64,000 nt of DNA from SAR86 cluster bacterium AG-349-I13 (GCA_003278815.1 QCDB01000002.1:1-64000); one strand, 5' to 3'; positions 36,781-46,677 are shown, numbered from the stretch's first letter. Program-made: numbers and translations. The notes: generated by a model from the sequence alone, not told the origin.

Positions 36781-38219
36781 ACAAAGAAAGATTTTTAGAA
36801 TTTTGTGATTCATCTTATTCACATATTCCAGTATATGAAGAATTTGTTGCAGACTTAATTAGTCCTTTATATATATTTTCCAATTTTTACGATCAATCAA
36901 ATTGCTTTTTATTTGAATCAGCAAAAAGTCATGAAATAAAAGGACGTTATTCAATAATGACTCTTCCTTCCTCCCTAAGATATGATTTCTTTGACAACGA
37001 ACTACAAATAAAAGATAAAAAAGCTATTACCAAAGAACGAGTTCCAAATCCTTATGAATATATTAATAAATTAACCAAAAAATTCTCGTCACCTGATTTA
37101 GATAATTTGCCAGTTTTTACCGGTGGTTTAATAGGTTACTTTAGTTATGAATCATTTAAATACGTTGAACCGAAGCTTAATTATAAACCTTCAGACACAC
37201 CATTAATTAGTCTGTGTGAGTGTAACGAATTAATTGTTTTCGATAATTTTAAAGGTACATTTTCTATTATTGTTAATACACAAAATAAAACACTTGAGGG
37301 CTTCGAGCTAGCAAAAAAAAGAATCACAGAAATAAGAAATTTATTATTTTCACTTCAACCATCCATTAAACATAACATCGTTAAAGAAGATATTGAGATT
37401 ACCAGTAAATCCAATGTGTCATACGAAGTTTATGAACAACAAGTTAATTCTATAAAAAACTTGATACACGAAGGTGAGATTATGCAAGCAGTCTTATCTA
37501 AAGAGGTAACCTTTGAAGGTAGTTATGATCCTTTGACACTTTACAGAGCATTGAGACTCATAAATCCATCACCGTACATGTTTTATATGAGCTTTGATGA
37601 ATTTAACGTAATTGGAGCCTCGCCTGAAATATTGGTTCAACACCAGAAAGATAAAGTAACAATTAGACCAATAGCTGGAACTCGTAAGAGAGGCCTGACT
37701 GATTCTGAAGATTTGTCTAATAAAATTGATTTATTGGAAGATGAGAAAGAAAAAGCAGAACACATGATGCTAGTGGATTTAGCCAGAAATGACCTTTCTA
37801 AAGTTTCTGAAGTTGGAACAGTTCAAGTTGATGAAATGATGGTTATAGAAAAATACTCACACGTTATGCATATGACTTCTAATGTAATAGGTCAAAAGAA
37901 GAATGGTGCAACACCAATAGATTGTTTAAAAGCAGCATTGCCCGCCGGTACATTGAGTGGAACTCCAAAAATCAGAGCTATGGAAATCCTCTCTGAGCAT
38001 GAAAATAGGGTAAGAGGCATCTACGGTGGATCTGTTGGATATATTGGTTTTAACGGCAATTTAGATACTGCGATTGTTATTCGTACAGCGATACATACAG
38101 AAGAATCAGTAAAGGTAGGCGTTGGTGGAGGTATAGTATTTGATTCAACTCCTAAGAATGAATGGCAAGAAACAGAATCAAAATTAGCTGTTTTTAGGGA
38201 AGCGTTAAAATACAAATGA
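36777..38219 (+). CDS. trpE: Anthranilate synthase component I
   Basis: The 480-residue chorismate-binding enzyme has 'FLFESAKS' (equivalent to the LLES Trp-feedback site), 'GEIMQAVLSKEV', 'IGASPEILV', 'PIAGTRKRG', 'ARNDLSKVSE' and 'GTLSGTPKIRAMEIL'. It converts chorismate to anthranilate with ammonia from TrpG. The likely feedback site suggests enzyme-level control of the pathway. It overlaps trpG by four bases. Confidence 0.96.
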   Translation: MNKERFLEFCDSSYSHIPVYEEFVADLISPLYIFSNFYDQSNCFLFESAKSHEIKGRYSIMTLPSSLRYDFFDNELQIKDKKAITKERVPNPYEYINKLTKKFSSPDLDNLPVFTGGLIGYFSYESFKYVEPKLNYKPSDTPLISLCECNELIVFDNFKGTFSIIVNTQNKTLEGFELAKKRITEIRNLLFSLQPSIKHNIVKEDIEITSKSNVSYEVYEQQVNSIKNLIHEGEIMQAVLSKEVTFEGSYDPLTLYRALRLINPSPYMFYMSFDEFNVIGASPEILVQHQKDKVTIRPIAGTRKRGLTDSEDLSNKIDLLEDEKEKAEHMMLVDLARNDLSKVSEVGTVQVDEMMVIEKYSHVMHMTSNVIGQKKNGATPIDCLKAALPAGTLSGTPKIRAMEILSEHENRVRGIYGGSVGYIGFNGNLDTAIVIRTAIHTEESVKVGVGGGIVFDSTPKNEWQETESKLAVFREALKYK

Positions 38220-38797
38220 AAATATGTCTCATCGATAATTACGATTCGTTCACATTTAATTTAGAACATCAATTGGCAGCTTTTGATATTGATGTTGATG
38301 TGATACGAAACGATGAAATTTCTATTAAGGAGCTAGAAGAAAATAATTATGATGCTTACGTGCTGGGTCCAGGGCCATCAAACCCTAAAAACGCTGGTAT
38401 TTGTTTAGATTTAATAAAGCATTTTTATCAAATAAAACCAATATTGGGCGTTTGTTTAGGACACCAATGTATTGGCGAAGCATTTGGTGCGAATATCATC
38501 AAGTGTGAAGTCATCAAACATGGGAAAACATCGCAAATTAACCACGATGGCGCCTCAATTTTTCGTAATGTAAAAAACCCTTACCATGTCATGCGTTATC
38601 ACAGTTTGGTGATCGAAAAGGAAACTTTAGATGAAGATTTTATTATTAATGCATGGATAACTAATAAAGACGAAGATTCTATTATGGGCATCAAACACAA
38701 AAAATTTAATTTAATCGGCATTCAATTTCATACTGAATCAATTTTTACTGATCAGGGATCAAAATTAATTTCTAATTTTCTAACCTTAATAAAATGA
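38216..38797 (+). CDS. trpG: Anthranilate synthase component II (glutaminase)
   Basis: The 193-residue class I glutamine amidotransferase has the nucleophile Cys in 'ILGVCLGHQCIGE', 'VLGPGPSNP' and the catalytic His in 'GIQFHTESI' with Glu. It supplies ammonia to TrpE (or PabB if shared). It is coupled to trpE and trpD by four-base overlaps. Confidence 0.95.
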   Translation: MKICLIDNYDSFTFNLEHQLAAFDIDVDVIRNDEISIKELEENNYDAYVLGPGPSNPKNAGICLDLIKHFYQIKPILGVCLGHQCIGEAFGANIIKCEVIKHGKTSQINHDGASIFRNVKNPYHVMRYHSLVIEKETLDEDFIINAWITNKDEDSIMGIKHKKFNLIGIQFHTESIFTDQGSKLISNFLTLIK

Positions 38798-39798
38798 GTA
38801 TTAAAGAAGCGCTATCTGAGATAACCAAGTCAAACGATAAATTTAAATTTTATCTTGAACATATATTAAGTGGTGAAGCGACAGATACTGAGATAACTGA
38901 TGCATTAGTTGCTTTGAATGAATATGGTATTGATTACTTTGTTATGGATGCGTTAGCTTCAGTAATGAATTCCTACGTTGATAGCATAGAACTATCAGAT
39001 AATGATTTTATTGATACCTGCGGCACTGGTGGTTCTAATTTAAAAATTTTTAACTGCTCAACTATCTCAGCCTTTGTGGTTGCTTCATGCGGTGGAAAAG
39101 TAGTCAAACATGGTAATAAATCTATCACGTCTAAATCAGGTAGTGCTGACTTCCTGGCTAGAGCTGGTGTGAATATTAACAATGATAAAGCCAATGCAGT
39201 TAGTGCATTCAATCAGTTTGGAATAACTTTTTTATTTGCACCAACGTATCATCAAAGACTTAAGCATGTTGCAGTCCAAAGAAAAGCCTTGGGTGTTAGA
39301 ACCGTTTTTAATGTTGTGGGTCCATTGGTTAATCCTGCTAATCCTGATTATCAAATAATTGGAACCTCAGATAGTCAAATAAATGAAGCTGTCATTAATG
39401 TCCTAAAAAATAAAGGCTTATCAAGAGCAATGGTGGTAACTTCAAATGATGGTATTGATGAACTATCAATAACTTCTACTGCTTCAGTGCATGAATTGAG
39501 ACATAATGAAATTTCATCCTATGAGATAAATCCTGAAGACTATGACATTGCCAGATGCCCAATTGAGGATATTCAAGTTGAGACTCTAGAAGAAGCTTAT
39601 TTATATGGAATAGAGATCTTAAATGGAAAGAGGGGTCCTGGATTTGATATGGTTGCCTTAAATGCTGGAGCAGCTTTATATATATCAAATCAGGCTGAAT
39701 CGTTAGCAGATGGCATAGAAAAAGCTAAAAGAGAATTACATTCCGGTCGACCGTTACTTTTATTAAATAAATACGCTAAGTTTACCCAGCAAGCATGA
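38794..39798 (+). CDS. trpD: Anthranilate phosphoribosyltransferase
   Basis: The 334-residue enzyme transfers phosphoribose from PRPP to anthranilate. Seen: 'DTCGTGGSNLKIFNCSTISAFVVAS', 'KHGNKSITSKSGSADFL' and 'VVGPLVNPANPDYQIIG'. It is unfused to trpG and overlaps trpC by four bases. Confidence 0.96.
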   Translation: MSIKEALSEITKSNDKFKFYLEHILSGEATDTEITDALVALNEYGIDYFVMDALASVMNSYVDSIELSDNDFIDTCGTGGSNLKIFNCSTISAFVVASCGGKVVKHGNKSITSKSGSADFLARAGVNINNDKANAVSAFNQFGITFLFAPTYHQRLKHVAVQRKALGVRTVFNVVGPLVNPANPDYQIIGTSDSQINEAVINVLKNKGLSRAMVVTSNDGIDELSITSTASVHELRHNEISSYEINPEDYDIARCPIEDIQVETLEEAYLYGIEILNGKRGPGFDMVALNAGAALYISNQAESLADGIEKAKRELHSGRPLLLLNKYAKFTQQA

Positions 39799-40553
39799 CT
39801 ACTCTAGAAAAAATAGTTAAAGCTAAGCATCGCAGAATTGGAATTCAAAAACTCTCGAATTCATTTACTGATCACTACATAAGTAGCAATACAAATATCG
39901 ATAAACCCAGGTTTTTTTCTCATCTAAATAATTGTTTAAACGACTATAAAATCATTGCTGAAATGAAAAAAGCTTCTCCATCAGCTGGCGTTATTATTAA
40001 CGACTATAAACCAGAAGATCTAGCCTTAGAGTATAAAGTTAAAGGGTACACAAACCTCTCAATACTTACAGAGGAAGATCATTTCCTAGGTGCAATTTCT
40101 CATATAGCCAAAGTTAGAAAAGTTTCAGATTTACCTATCTTGCAGAAAGATTTCATTGTTGATGAATGGCAGATTTATCAGGCTAAAACCATTGGCGTAG
40201 ATTGCATACTATTAATCTCAGAAATACTAACTAAAGAAGAGATAGATTCGTTTATTCAGATTGCTAAAACTTTAAAACTTGATGTTTTATTAGAATTCCA
40301 CGATGAAATAGAAATTGAAAAAATAAAAGATCTAGATCTTGATTATATTGGAATAAATAATAGAAACTTAAGGACATTGAAGACGGACATCAACCACTGT
40401 TTATATATAAGAGATAAATATCACAATGAACTTAATAGTTTTAAGATTATTGCAGAATCCGGTTTCAAATCTAAAATGGAATTAAAAAACTACAAATCCA
40501 ATGGAATAGAAATGTTCTTAATTGGAGAAAGTATACTAAAGGAAAAATTATGA
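39795..40553 (+). CDS. trpC: Indole-3-glycerol phosphate synthase
   Basis: The 252-residue TIM barrel closes the indole ring from CdRP. Seen: 'IIAEMKKASPSAGVI' with catalytic Lys and Glu, 'LSILTEEDHFLGA', 'PILQKDFIVDEWQI' and 'IGINNRNLRTL'. It is not fused to trpF, which leads the cluster. It overlaps the following DUF4399 gene by four bases. Confidence 0.95.
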   Translation: MTTLEKIVKAKHRRIGIQKLSNSFTDHYISSNTNIDKPRFFSHLNNCLNDYKIIAEMKKASPSAGVIINDYKPEDLALEYKVKGYTNLSILTEEDHFLGAISHIAKVRKVSDLPILQKDFIVDEWQIYQAKTIGVDCILLISEILTKEEIDSFIQIAKTLKLDVLLEFHDEIEIEKIKDLDLDYIGINNRNLRTLKTDINHCLYIRDKYHNELNSFKIIAESGFKSKMELKNYKSNGIEMFLIGESILKEKL

Positions 40554-40933
40554 AAAAAAATTATCTATTACTCTTATTAACATCATTTGTTGCGGCAGAC
40601 CCAGAACTTTATTTTATTGAGCCACAGGACGGCAAGACTTATACAACAGAAGTCGCTGTGAAATTTGGACTGAAAGATTTTGGTGTTGCACCAGCAGGAT
40701 ACAATATTCCTAATACAGGCCACCACCATTTAATCATAAATGCTGAATTGCCGAATTTAACCTTACCAATTCCTGCCAATGAAAATTATGTGCACTTTGG
40801 ATTAGGTCAAACTGAAACAAATCTCACGTTGGAGCCGGGTACTTATACTTTGCAGCTACTAATGGGTAATTATTTACACATACCTCACGAAAAACCATTG
40901 TTTTCAAAAGTTATATCAATAACAGTTGAATAA
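40550..40933 (+). CDS. DUF4399 secreted protein
   Basis: The 127-residue protein has a signal peptide (MKKNYLLLLLTSFVAA) and matches DUF4399: 'FIEPQDGKTYTTEVAVKFGLKDFGVAPAG' and 'NTGHHHLIIN', ending in 'LEPGTYTLQLLMGN'. The His cluster could bind metal. It is the last gene before the trp-cluster terminator and overlaps trpC, which is an odd partner for a secreted protein. Confidence 0.88.
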   Translation: MKKNYLLLLLTSFVAADPELYFIEPQDGKTYTTEVAVKFGLKDFGVAPAGYNIPNTGHHHLIINAELPNLTLPIPANENYVHFGLGQTETNLTLEPGTYTLQLLMGNYLHIPHEKPLFSKVISITVE

Positions 40934-40935
40934 AA

Positions 40936-40963
40936 AAAACCCTCACATAGTGAGGGTTTTTCT
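40936..40963. terminator. Bidirectional terminator after the trp cluster
   Basis: A near-perfect stem of about ten pairs, AAACCCTCAC/GTGAGGGTTT, with an ATA loop and A/T runs on both sides lies between the convergent DUF4399 and lipoprotein genes. This is the only convergent gene pair in the window separated by such a hairpin. Confidence 0.9.
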
Positions 40964-40979
40964 ATTTAAAAAACTCTAA

Positions 40980-43139
40980 TTATTCAGTAAAAGTATGTTG
41001 ACCAACATCTGAATAATCAAGAGCATCTGCACTTTGAGATACTATAGTCCATTGACATGAACTAGCATCTGTACCTGCTGATGTTGCCCAATCTGCGGCT
41101 CCATCAACTCCGGCTTTTCTAATCAAAGTAACATTTGCTGTAGTTCCATCTCCACAAACGGTAAAGCCTGAACCTGGATCATCACCAGCATCACCAATAG
41201 CTGCATCTACTAATGTATAGCTATCGGATGTACCAGCTAGCAAATGCCATGCATCATCACCGTTATGTGTGACATCTGTATTGACTTGGTCAATTTGGCT
41301 ATATAGAGCTTCTGGTGATCCATCACCTGATTCAGCTCTACCAATTACCCATACATCACCATTGGCTACGGTTGCATCTGCTGTGAATGACACGTATTTT
41401 TCATACGCATCACCACCATTAGTTATTCCACCAAGAATGTATCCATTAAGGCTTACATCTGCTCCAGTGAAATTCGCTATTTCAAGGTATTTACCCCAGC
41501 TTGATGTACCACTTGGTCCTTCACCATACTCTGATACAAACAGATCATCTGCAGTTGGTGCAGGTGCCGGTGTTGGTGCTGGTGTTGGTGCTGGCGTATC
41601 AGTTGCAGCAACAACCATATTATCGTATATCATTGCTGATGGATGATATGCACCACCCATGTTTGAGAAACCAAATTGAATTGGCCATCCAACCATACCT
41701 GCAATAATATCCACTGACAATGTACCGTCAGTAGTCCATGCATCTTTTGTATAGACTGATGTATCTGCATAAACACCTGGTTCTGCAGCATAACCATTTG
41801 CAGGGTTAAGTACTTTTATAAACGCTTGGCAATTTATAGCTGTACCGCCAGTATCAGCGTTTGTGTCTCCGCAAACAGTACCTTCACTAGGTTTCTTACC
41901 AGCCCATGTAAATGTCATAGTTTTACCTACATCAGCTTCAGCAACAGTGTATTCTCTAAAGACGTTTGTCTCATGGTTCTTAGTTCCAATTGTTTCATCA
42001 CCATAGTTAGCAAAAACTTTTAAATACTTAGTTGCGTTTCCATCAGCTCCAGTTTCTGAGCTTTCAACAGATGAAATCTGAGACTGGTTAGGATGAGAAG
42101 CATTTGGTGCAGCGCCTAAATAGTTATATTCGTATGCACCTGTGCTACCGTCTTCATTTCTTGCAAAGACGTTAACAGCATATTTCCAACCACTTAAAGT
42201 TTCATCGTCATCTGTATATGCTTCAAAATCATCTTCAGCATAATTTCCAGATGGTGCTGGAGTTGGTGCTGGAGTTGGTGCCGGAGTCGGCGCTGGTGTT
42301 GGTGCTGGTGCTGGACTTACATCTACATTATCGTAAAGCATACCTGTTGGGGCATAGTTTCCTGAATAGTTCTTAAATCCAATTTGTAGAATATGACCAA
42401 CATGAGCTTCGGTAAGCGCAAAGTCGTAGAACACTGTTCCACCATCAGTTGAAGCGCTGGTTGTATCCTTGATTTCATTTAGCAATAAGCTGTAATCAGT
42501 ACTATGAACAACTTTAACTATCATGGCACAAGTTGCCCCAGTAGCACCGTTATCAGCATTAGTTCCACCACAATTGTTTTCAGCAGGGGATTTAGCTGTA
42601 AGTGAGTATCTGTAACTCCCAACCATATCGGACGTGATATAGCCTTGGCTTGCACCCAATTCTCTGATGATGTTTACTTCAAGAAAACCTGTTCCGTGAG
42701 TACCATCATTATAATTACTATATGTGTTAAGTAATGTATTACCATTATCATCAACCAGACCTGTCATATTATCCTTAACAGCTGTCCCGTTGTAGTTATT
42801 CACGTACGCACCATCAGCATCAAACTGATTCACTGAATACATCCACGGAGCAAGATCAGCTGCATCTGCATAACTTTCATAATCATCTGCAAAAGTTACA
42901 CTCGGCGCAGGAGTAGGTGCTGGCGTCGGTGCTGGCGTTGGCGCAGGCGTTGGTGCTGGCGTTGGCGCAGGCGTTGGCGCTGGCGTTGGCGCTGGTGTTG
43001 GCGCTGGTGTTGGCGCTGGCGTTGGCATAGGTGTAGGTGCTGGTGCTGCAGGAGTTTCAGTATAATTACTTCTGTCTAGACCATCACTACACGCAGCAAT
43101 AAATACTAACGTAAGAAAAGTGGTGAGTTTTTTAAACAT
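40980..43139 (-). CDS. Large modular lipoprotein with Pro-Ala-Pro-Thr linkers and a lamin-tail-like domain
   Basis: The 719-residue lipoprotein (lipobox FIAAC) has a long PAPT-repeat linker (about 30-85) and then two related modules of about 180 residues each. Both modules share an acidic start (D/E-DD-E-Y/AY), Cys-containing 'CGGTNAD'/'CGDTNAD' and a 'YDN' end, and are separated by further PAPT linkers. A C-terminal lamin-tail-like (LTD) domain follows ('LFVSEYGEG', 'YLEIANFTG', 'NGYILGG'). The modules look like beta-sandwich binding domains. It is probably displayed at the cell surface. It follows the dioxygenase gene on the same strand after 90 bases. Confidence 0.8.
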   Translation of the reverse strand: MFKKLTTFLTLVFIAACSDGLDRSNYTETPAAPAPTPMPTPAPTPAPTPAPTPAPTPAPTPAPTPAPTPAPTPAPTPAPSVTFADDYESYADAADLAPWMYSVNQFDADGAYVNNYNGTAVKDNMTGLVDDNGNTLLNTYSNYNDGTHGTGFLEVNIIRELGASQGYITSDMVGSYRYSLTAKSPAENNCGGTNADNGATGATCAMIVKVVHSTDYSLLLNEIKDTTSASTDGGTVFYDFALTEAHVGHILQIGFKNYSGNYAPTGMLYDNVDVSPAPAPTPAPTPAPTPAPTPAPSGNYAEDDFEAYTDDDETLSGWKYAVNVFARNEDGSTGAYEYNYLGAAPNASHPNQSQISSVESSETGADGNATKYLKVFANYGDETIGTKNHETNVFREYTVAEADVGKTMTFTWAGKKPSEGTVCGDTNADTGGTAINCQAFIKVLNPANGYAAEPGVYADTSVYTKDAWTTDGTLSVDIIAGMVGWPIQFGFSNMGGAYHPSAMIYDNMVVAATDTPAPTPAPTPAPAPTADDLFVSEYGEGPSGTSSWGKYLEIANFTGADVSLNGYILGGITNGGDAYEKYVSFTADATVANGDVWVIGRAESGDGSPEALYSQIDQVNTDVTHNGDDAWHLLAGTSDSYTLVDAAIGDAGDDPGSGFTVCGDGTTANVTLIRKAGVDGAADWATSAGTDASSCQWTIVSQSADALDYSDVGQHTFTE
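41561..41602 (-). repeat. Third PAPT-coding repeat tract
   Basis: Short repeats of the GGTGTTGGTGCT type encode PTPAPT-like linkers before the C-terminal lamin-tail-like domain of the lipoprotein. It is the shortest of the three tracts. Confidence 0.8.
42256..42312 (-). repeat. Second PAPT-coding repeat tract
   Basis: Tandem 12-base units encode Pro-Ala-Pro-Thr between the two long modules of the lipoprotein. Confidence 0.85.
42899..43045 (-). repeat. Main 12-base tandem repeat tract coding for PAPT
   Basis: About ten 12-base units (GGTGTTGGCGCT variants on the plus strand) encode (PAPT)n just after the lipobox of the lipoprotein. The units differ mostly at third positions (GCA/GCT/GCC), so the protein repeat is more exact than the DNA. 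The tract is GC-rich against an AT-rich background. Confidence 0.9.
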
Positions 43140-43229
43140 GTTATGTTATCCCCAAATATATTTGTATCTCAAATATGTCATAAAAATTGATGTTTTTAAA
43201 GAGAAAATTGTAAGAATTAACCTAAGATT

Positions 43230-44414
43230 TTATTTTTTATGTTTTGATGAATCCGTCTCATCTCTGTGTTTACGTAAATATTTCATAAAAGGCGTTCCAC
43301 CAGTACCTCTTACTTTAGAACCACCACTACCAAATAAGGTGCTTTTCGTACTTTGATTATGGATATAATCTGCTGCATATCTTAAATGTTGCGATCTAAA
43401 TATTGAGATCTCCTGGCAACACTCATCATATAGGGTCATTAATTCTTTATTATTTTTAACCTCATCTTTTACATTACTATGATCTTCAACGTATTTAATG
43501 AGCTCTCTGTGTGATGGCGGCATATAAGATTTCATTTCATCTAGATATTCTCTGAGTTCATCTTTTTCATGTTCTACGTTTAGCAAGGCATCCAGTGTTG
43601 GAACTATTGAGCTTTGAGCTCCTGTTTCTCCTCTATACAGTTGTGGTTTTTCCTCAAAATTAGATTCATATATAAGACCATCAGGTAAAGCAGGATTATT
43701 TTTCCATCCAAATATATATGGACGTACCCTATGGTAGTAGATATAAGGATCGCATTTCTCCGGCATCTTTCTAAATATGTGGTTAACTTCTAACATTGAT
43801 TCTTTTATCGAAGTTAGTTCATTTTTAAGAAATCCTTGGTCGCATTGCTTATTTTCAAATTCTGCAGCTATTTTAAATGCACTTTGAATAGCTTTATTGG
43901 CAGCATATTCTATGCAAACATGAATTGTGACAAACCAATCCTCATCAATACCACCTAAGAAGTTGTAATTGAGAGCTACATTATCTAAGTTAACACCTTC
44001 TTCTTGGTTAATTTTGTGCCAGTTATCCAAACAGTAACTTGCATAACTAAGAACAGGTGGTCTTCCGAGCGTTTTAGATATTTTTGCCCATGGGGCTGCA
44101 AGTTGCTTACATAGAATTTTAGAGGGTACCAAATCTCCCCATACATAAGCATGAGCTAAGAAAGAAAATTGCACGTTAAGTAATCTTAATTCTTCTTCTG
44201 AGTATTTTGATAAATCGTGCGAGAAGAATGTATTTGGTAAATTATCAATTTGTTTTCTGATCTTATTAGTCAGTAAAAGTTTTGGAATAGAGCAGGCTAG
44301 ATCCTCTAAAATTTGTTCATCTTCATTTTTATTTGATAAGTAGCGCAGAGGTTGGTTCGAGCCTATGAAACCTTGAACATTTTTTTTATCGAGCTGTAAA
44401 TGTGAAAGCATCAT
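43230..44414 (-). CDS. Indoleamine 2,3-dioxygenase family protein
   Basis: This 394-residue haem dioxygenase of the IDO family opens the indole ring of tryptophan to N-formylkynurenine. Seen: 'LGRPPVLSYASYCLDNW', 'YYHRVRPYIFGW', 'YRGETGAQSSIVPTLDALL', 'MPPSHRELI', the proximal haem His in 'FRSQHLRYAADYI' and 'GTGGTPFMKYL'. It is divergent from a siderophore receptor and shares a region with three Fur-like boxes, one centred about 60 bases upstream of its start. No other kynurenine genes are in the window. A second ATG follows one codon later. Confidence 0.93.
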   Translation of the reverse strand: MMLSHLQLDKKNVQGFIGSNQPLRYLSNKNEDEQILEDLACSIPKLLLTNKIRKQIDNLPNTFFSHDLSKYSEEELRLLNVQFSFLAHAYVWGDLVPSKILCKQLAAPWAKISKTLGRPPVLSYASYCLDNWHKINQEEGVNLDNVALNYNFLGGIDEDWFVTIHVCIEYAANKAIQSAFKIAAEFENKQCDQGFLKNELTSIKESMLEVNHIFRKMPEKCDPYIYYHRVRPYIFGWKNNPALPDGLIYESNFEEKPQLYRGETGAQSSIVPTLDALLNVEHEKDELREYLDEMKSYMPPSHRELIKYVEDHSNVKDEVKNNKELMTLYDECCQEISIFRSQHLRYAADYIHNQSTKSTLFGSGGSKVRGTGGTPFMKYLRKHRDETDSSKHKK

Positions 44415-44466
44415 TTTATTTTATATGACTATCCAATATTTTCATCAGTAATTTAATAATTTTCCT

Positions 44467-44487
44467 AAATGAGAATTATTCTCATTT
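44467..44487. promoter_or_regulatory. Fur box, dioxygenase side
   Basis: AAATGAGAATTATTCTCATTT is a perfect 10-1-10 palindrome matching the Fur consensus. It lies about 53 bases upstream of the dioxygenase start and about 100 upstream of the receptor start, so the dioxygenase gene is its best target. Confidence 0.8.
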
Positions 44488-44534
44488 ATTTACATAAATT
44501 ACTTGTTTTTTAAATATCGATACATATACTTTGT

Positions 44535-44572
44535 AAATGAGAATCATTATCATTACGATAATTATTCTCAAT
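44535..44572. promoter_or_regulatory. Two adjacent Fur boxes, receptor side
   Basis: AAATGAGAATCATTATCATTA (44535-44555) is followed at once by GATAATTATTCTCAAT (44557-44572). Tandem Fur sites directly before the receptor start at 44586 indicate strong iron repression. Confidence 0.85.
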
Positions 44573-44585
44573 AAGAAGGATTATT

Positions 44586-46658
44586 ATGAAAAAATTTATT
44601 TGTTTAATAGTGTTTTTTACTGCCGTAGTTTATTCACAGGCTACTGAAAATGAAGGTGTAAATAATCAGGATATAGAAGAAGTTGTTGTAAAGGGGAATG
44701 TTCTATATTCAGATCAAGTTACTGCATTAAAAACGCCCGTCCCAATATTGGACGTGCCTCAGACCGTATCGATTATTACTGATGTTGATATTCGTAAGCA
44801 AGGTTTTAGAGAACTTGGTGATATCGTTAGATATACTCCTGGTGTTAACACTTCACAAGGTGAGGGTCATAGAGATTCTGTTGTCTTCCGTGGTGTTAGG
44901 TCTACAGCTGATTTCTTTCAAGATGGTGTAAGAGACGATGTTCAATACTACAGATCTTTATATAACGTTGAACAAGTAGAAATTTTAAGAGGTCCAAATG
45001 CGCTTTTATTCGGTAGAGGTGGTACTGGTGGTATTATCAACAGAGTAACAAAGAAAGCTGTTGTAGGTGAAACTTTCACAGCTCACGATGTAGGTGTTGA
45101 CTCATTTGGCGCTGCGGATATAGCAATAGATACAAACTTTCAACTCGAAAGTGGTGCTGCTATTAGAATCAATTTACACAGCGATAGTTTAGCAAATCAC
45201 AGAGATCACTACGATGGAAATAGAGTTGGTTTTAACCCAACAATGACATTAAAACTAAGCCCTGATACAACAGCTTATTTATCTTATGAATACGCTGATC
45301 ATGAGAGATTTATTGATAGAGGAATACCAACTATAAATGGTAGCCCAGATGAATCCTTATCAGATATAGTTTTTGGTAACTCAGCTGCAAACGTTCAAAC
45401 ACTTGAGGCTACAATCATGAGAGCGCAAGTAGAACATACACTCTCAGAAACCAGTAAAGCTAATTTTAGTTTCACATCAAGTAGTTTTGAAAAGTTATAT
45501 CAAAATATTTATGCTTCTGGATACGATGGAACTCTCGTAACTATGGATGGTTATTACGATCCAACTGAAAGAGATAATACTATTATTTCAGCTAATTTAG
45601 TTAATGAATTATCTCTTGGTGGTGTTATTCATACTTTATTAATAGGTGCAGAGTTTATCCAAACCGACAATGAAAATTTAAGATATGATGCTAACTGGTC
45701 AACAACCAATGATGATAATGAAATATTCAACATTACTAGACCTATGGACTTTACTGTCAATAGTGGTGGTGTAGCGACAGCGCTTGATTATGTATCCAAA
45801 CTTAATCGTCAAACAGCATCTGATATCACAGTAACTTCAATATTTATTCAAGATCAAATTGATTTGAGTGATAACTGGAAGTTGATGCTTGGTGGAAGAT
45901 TAGATGATTTTGATATAACTGTTGATGATATTAAAAATGGTACGTCTGAATCAAGAAATGATAATACATTCTCGCCGAGGGCAGGAATTATTTATAAACC
46001 ACAAGAGAATGTATCACTCTATTTAAGCTACAGCGAAAGTTTCTTGCCTAGATCTGGCGAACAGTTCAAATCGCTAAGTGCTACGTCTGCAAGATTAGAT
46101 CCAGATGTATTTGAAAGCACAGAAGTCGGCATGAAAGTTGCTTTACCTAACGATATGTCTCTAACAGCTGCTTATTTTGACAGTGAACAAGTTAGAGCAG
46201 CACGTGATAATGATACTGGTGAGACTTCAGAAATCAGAGGCTTAACTGTTGATGGTTTTGAAATAGAACTTAAAGGCAGAGTCAACGACGGTCTTAATTT
46301 AGCAATTGCTTATAGTGACTTGAGTGGAGAGACAAGTTCGGGTGGAATTCCAAGAGAAATTCCTGAACATACACTATCAGCATTTGCTTCTTGGGATGTA
46401 AACGAGAAGCTTTCTGTAGCATTAGGATTAACTCAACAGGGTGAATCTAAAATTAAAGATAATACGCCTGGCTTAGTGTTACCGGAATATACAAGAGTTG
46501 ATCTTTCAGCTTATTACCAAATGGCTCCTAATCTAAGTTTACAAATGAATGTTGAAAACTTAATGGATGAATTATATTTTCCACATTCACACAGCACTCA
46601 CCAAGCTAGTGTTGGTGAGAGTGTTAACACTAGAGTTTCACTGAGGTGGACTTACTAG
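44586..46658 (+). CDS. TonB-dependent siderophore receptor (catecholate type)
   Basis: The 690-residue outer-membrane receptor has a signal peptide (to about residue 20), a TonB-box-like 'DIEEVVVKG', a plug domain with 'LDVPQTVSIITDVDIRKQGFRELGDIVRYTPGV', and 'VFRGVRSTADFFQDGVRDD'. A barrel follows, ending in Trp-Thr-Tyr. The plug resembles the Fiu/FhuA/FepA-like siderophore group rather than vitamin receptors. It is preceded by tandem Fur boxes and a good Shine-Dalgarno (AGAAGGA). It is likely a ferric-siderophore uptake receptor; the ligand is not known. Confidence 0.94.
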   Translation: MKKFICLIVFFTAVVYSQATENEGVNNQDIEEVVVKGNVLYSDQVTALKTPVPILDVPQTVSIITDVDIRKQGFRELGDIVRYTPGVNTSQGEGHRDSVVFRGVRSTADFFQDGVRDDVQYYRSLYNVEQVEILRGPNALLFGRGGTGGIINRVTKKAVVGETFTAHDVGVDSFGAADIAIDTNFQLESGAAIRINLHSDSLANHRDHYDGNRVGFNPTMTLKLSPDTTAYLSYEYADHERFIDRGIPTINGSPDESLSDIVFGNSAANVQTLEATIMRAQVEHTLSETSKANFSFTSSSFEKLYQNIYASGYDGTLVTMDGYYDPTERDNTIISANLVNELSLGGVIHTLLIGAEFIQTDNENLRYDANWSTTNDDNEIFNITRPMDFTVNSGGVATALDYVSKLNRQTASDITVTSIFIQDQIDLSDNWKLMLGGRLDDFDITVDDIKNGTSESRNDNTFSPRAGIIYKPQENVSLYLSYSESFLPRSGEQFKSLSATSARLDPDVFESTEVGMKVALPNDMSLTAAYFDSEQVRAARDNDTGETSEIRGLTVDGFEIELKGRVNDGLNLAIAYSDLSGETSSGGIPREIPEHTLSAFASWDVNEKLSVALGLTQQGESKIKDNTPGLVLPEYTRVDLSAYYQMAPNLSLQMNVENLMDELYFPHSHSTHQASVGESVNTRVSLRWTY

Positions 46659-46677
46659 GAGGGTTTAAATGATCATA

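Noticed and set aside
42899-43045. CRISPR array
   Set aside because: The repeats are 12-base, in frame, with no spacers, and encode a Pro-Ala-Pro-Thr linker in a long ORF.
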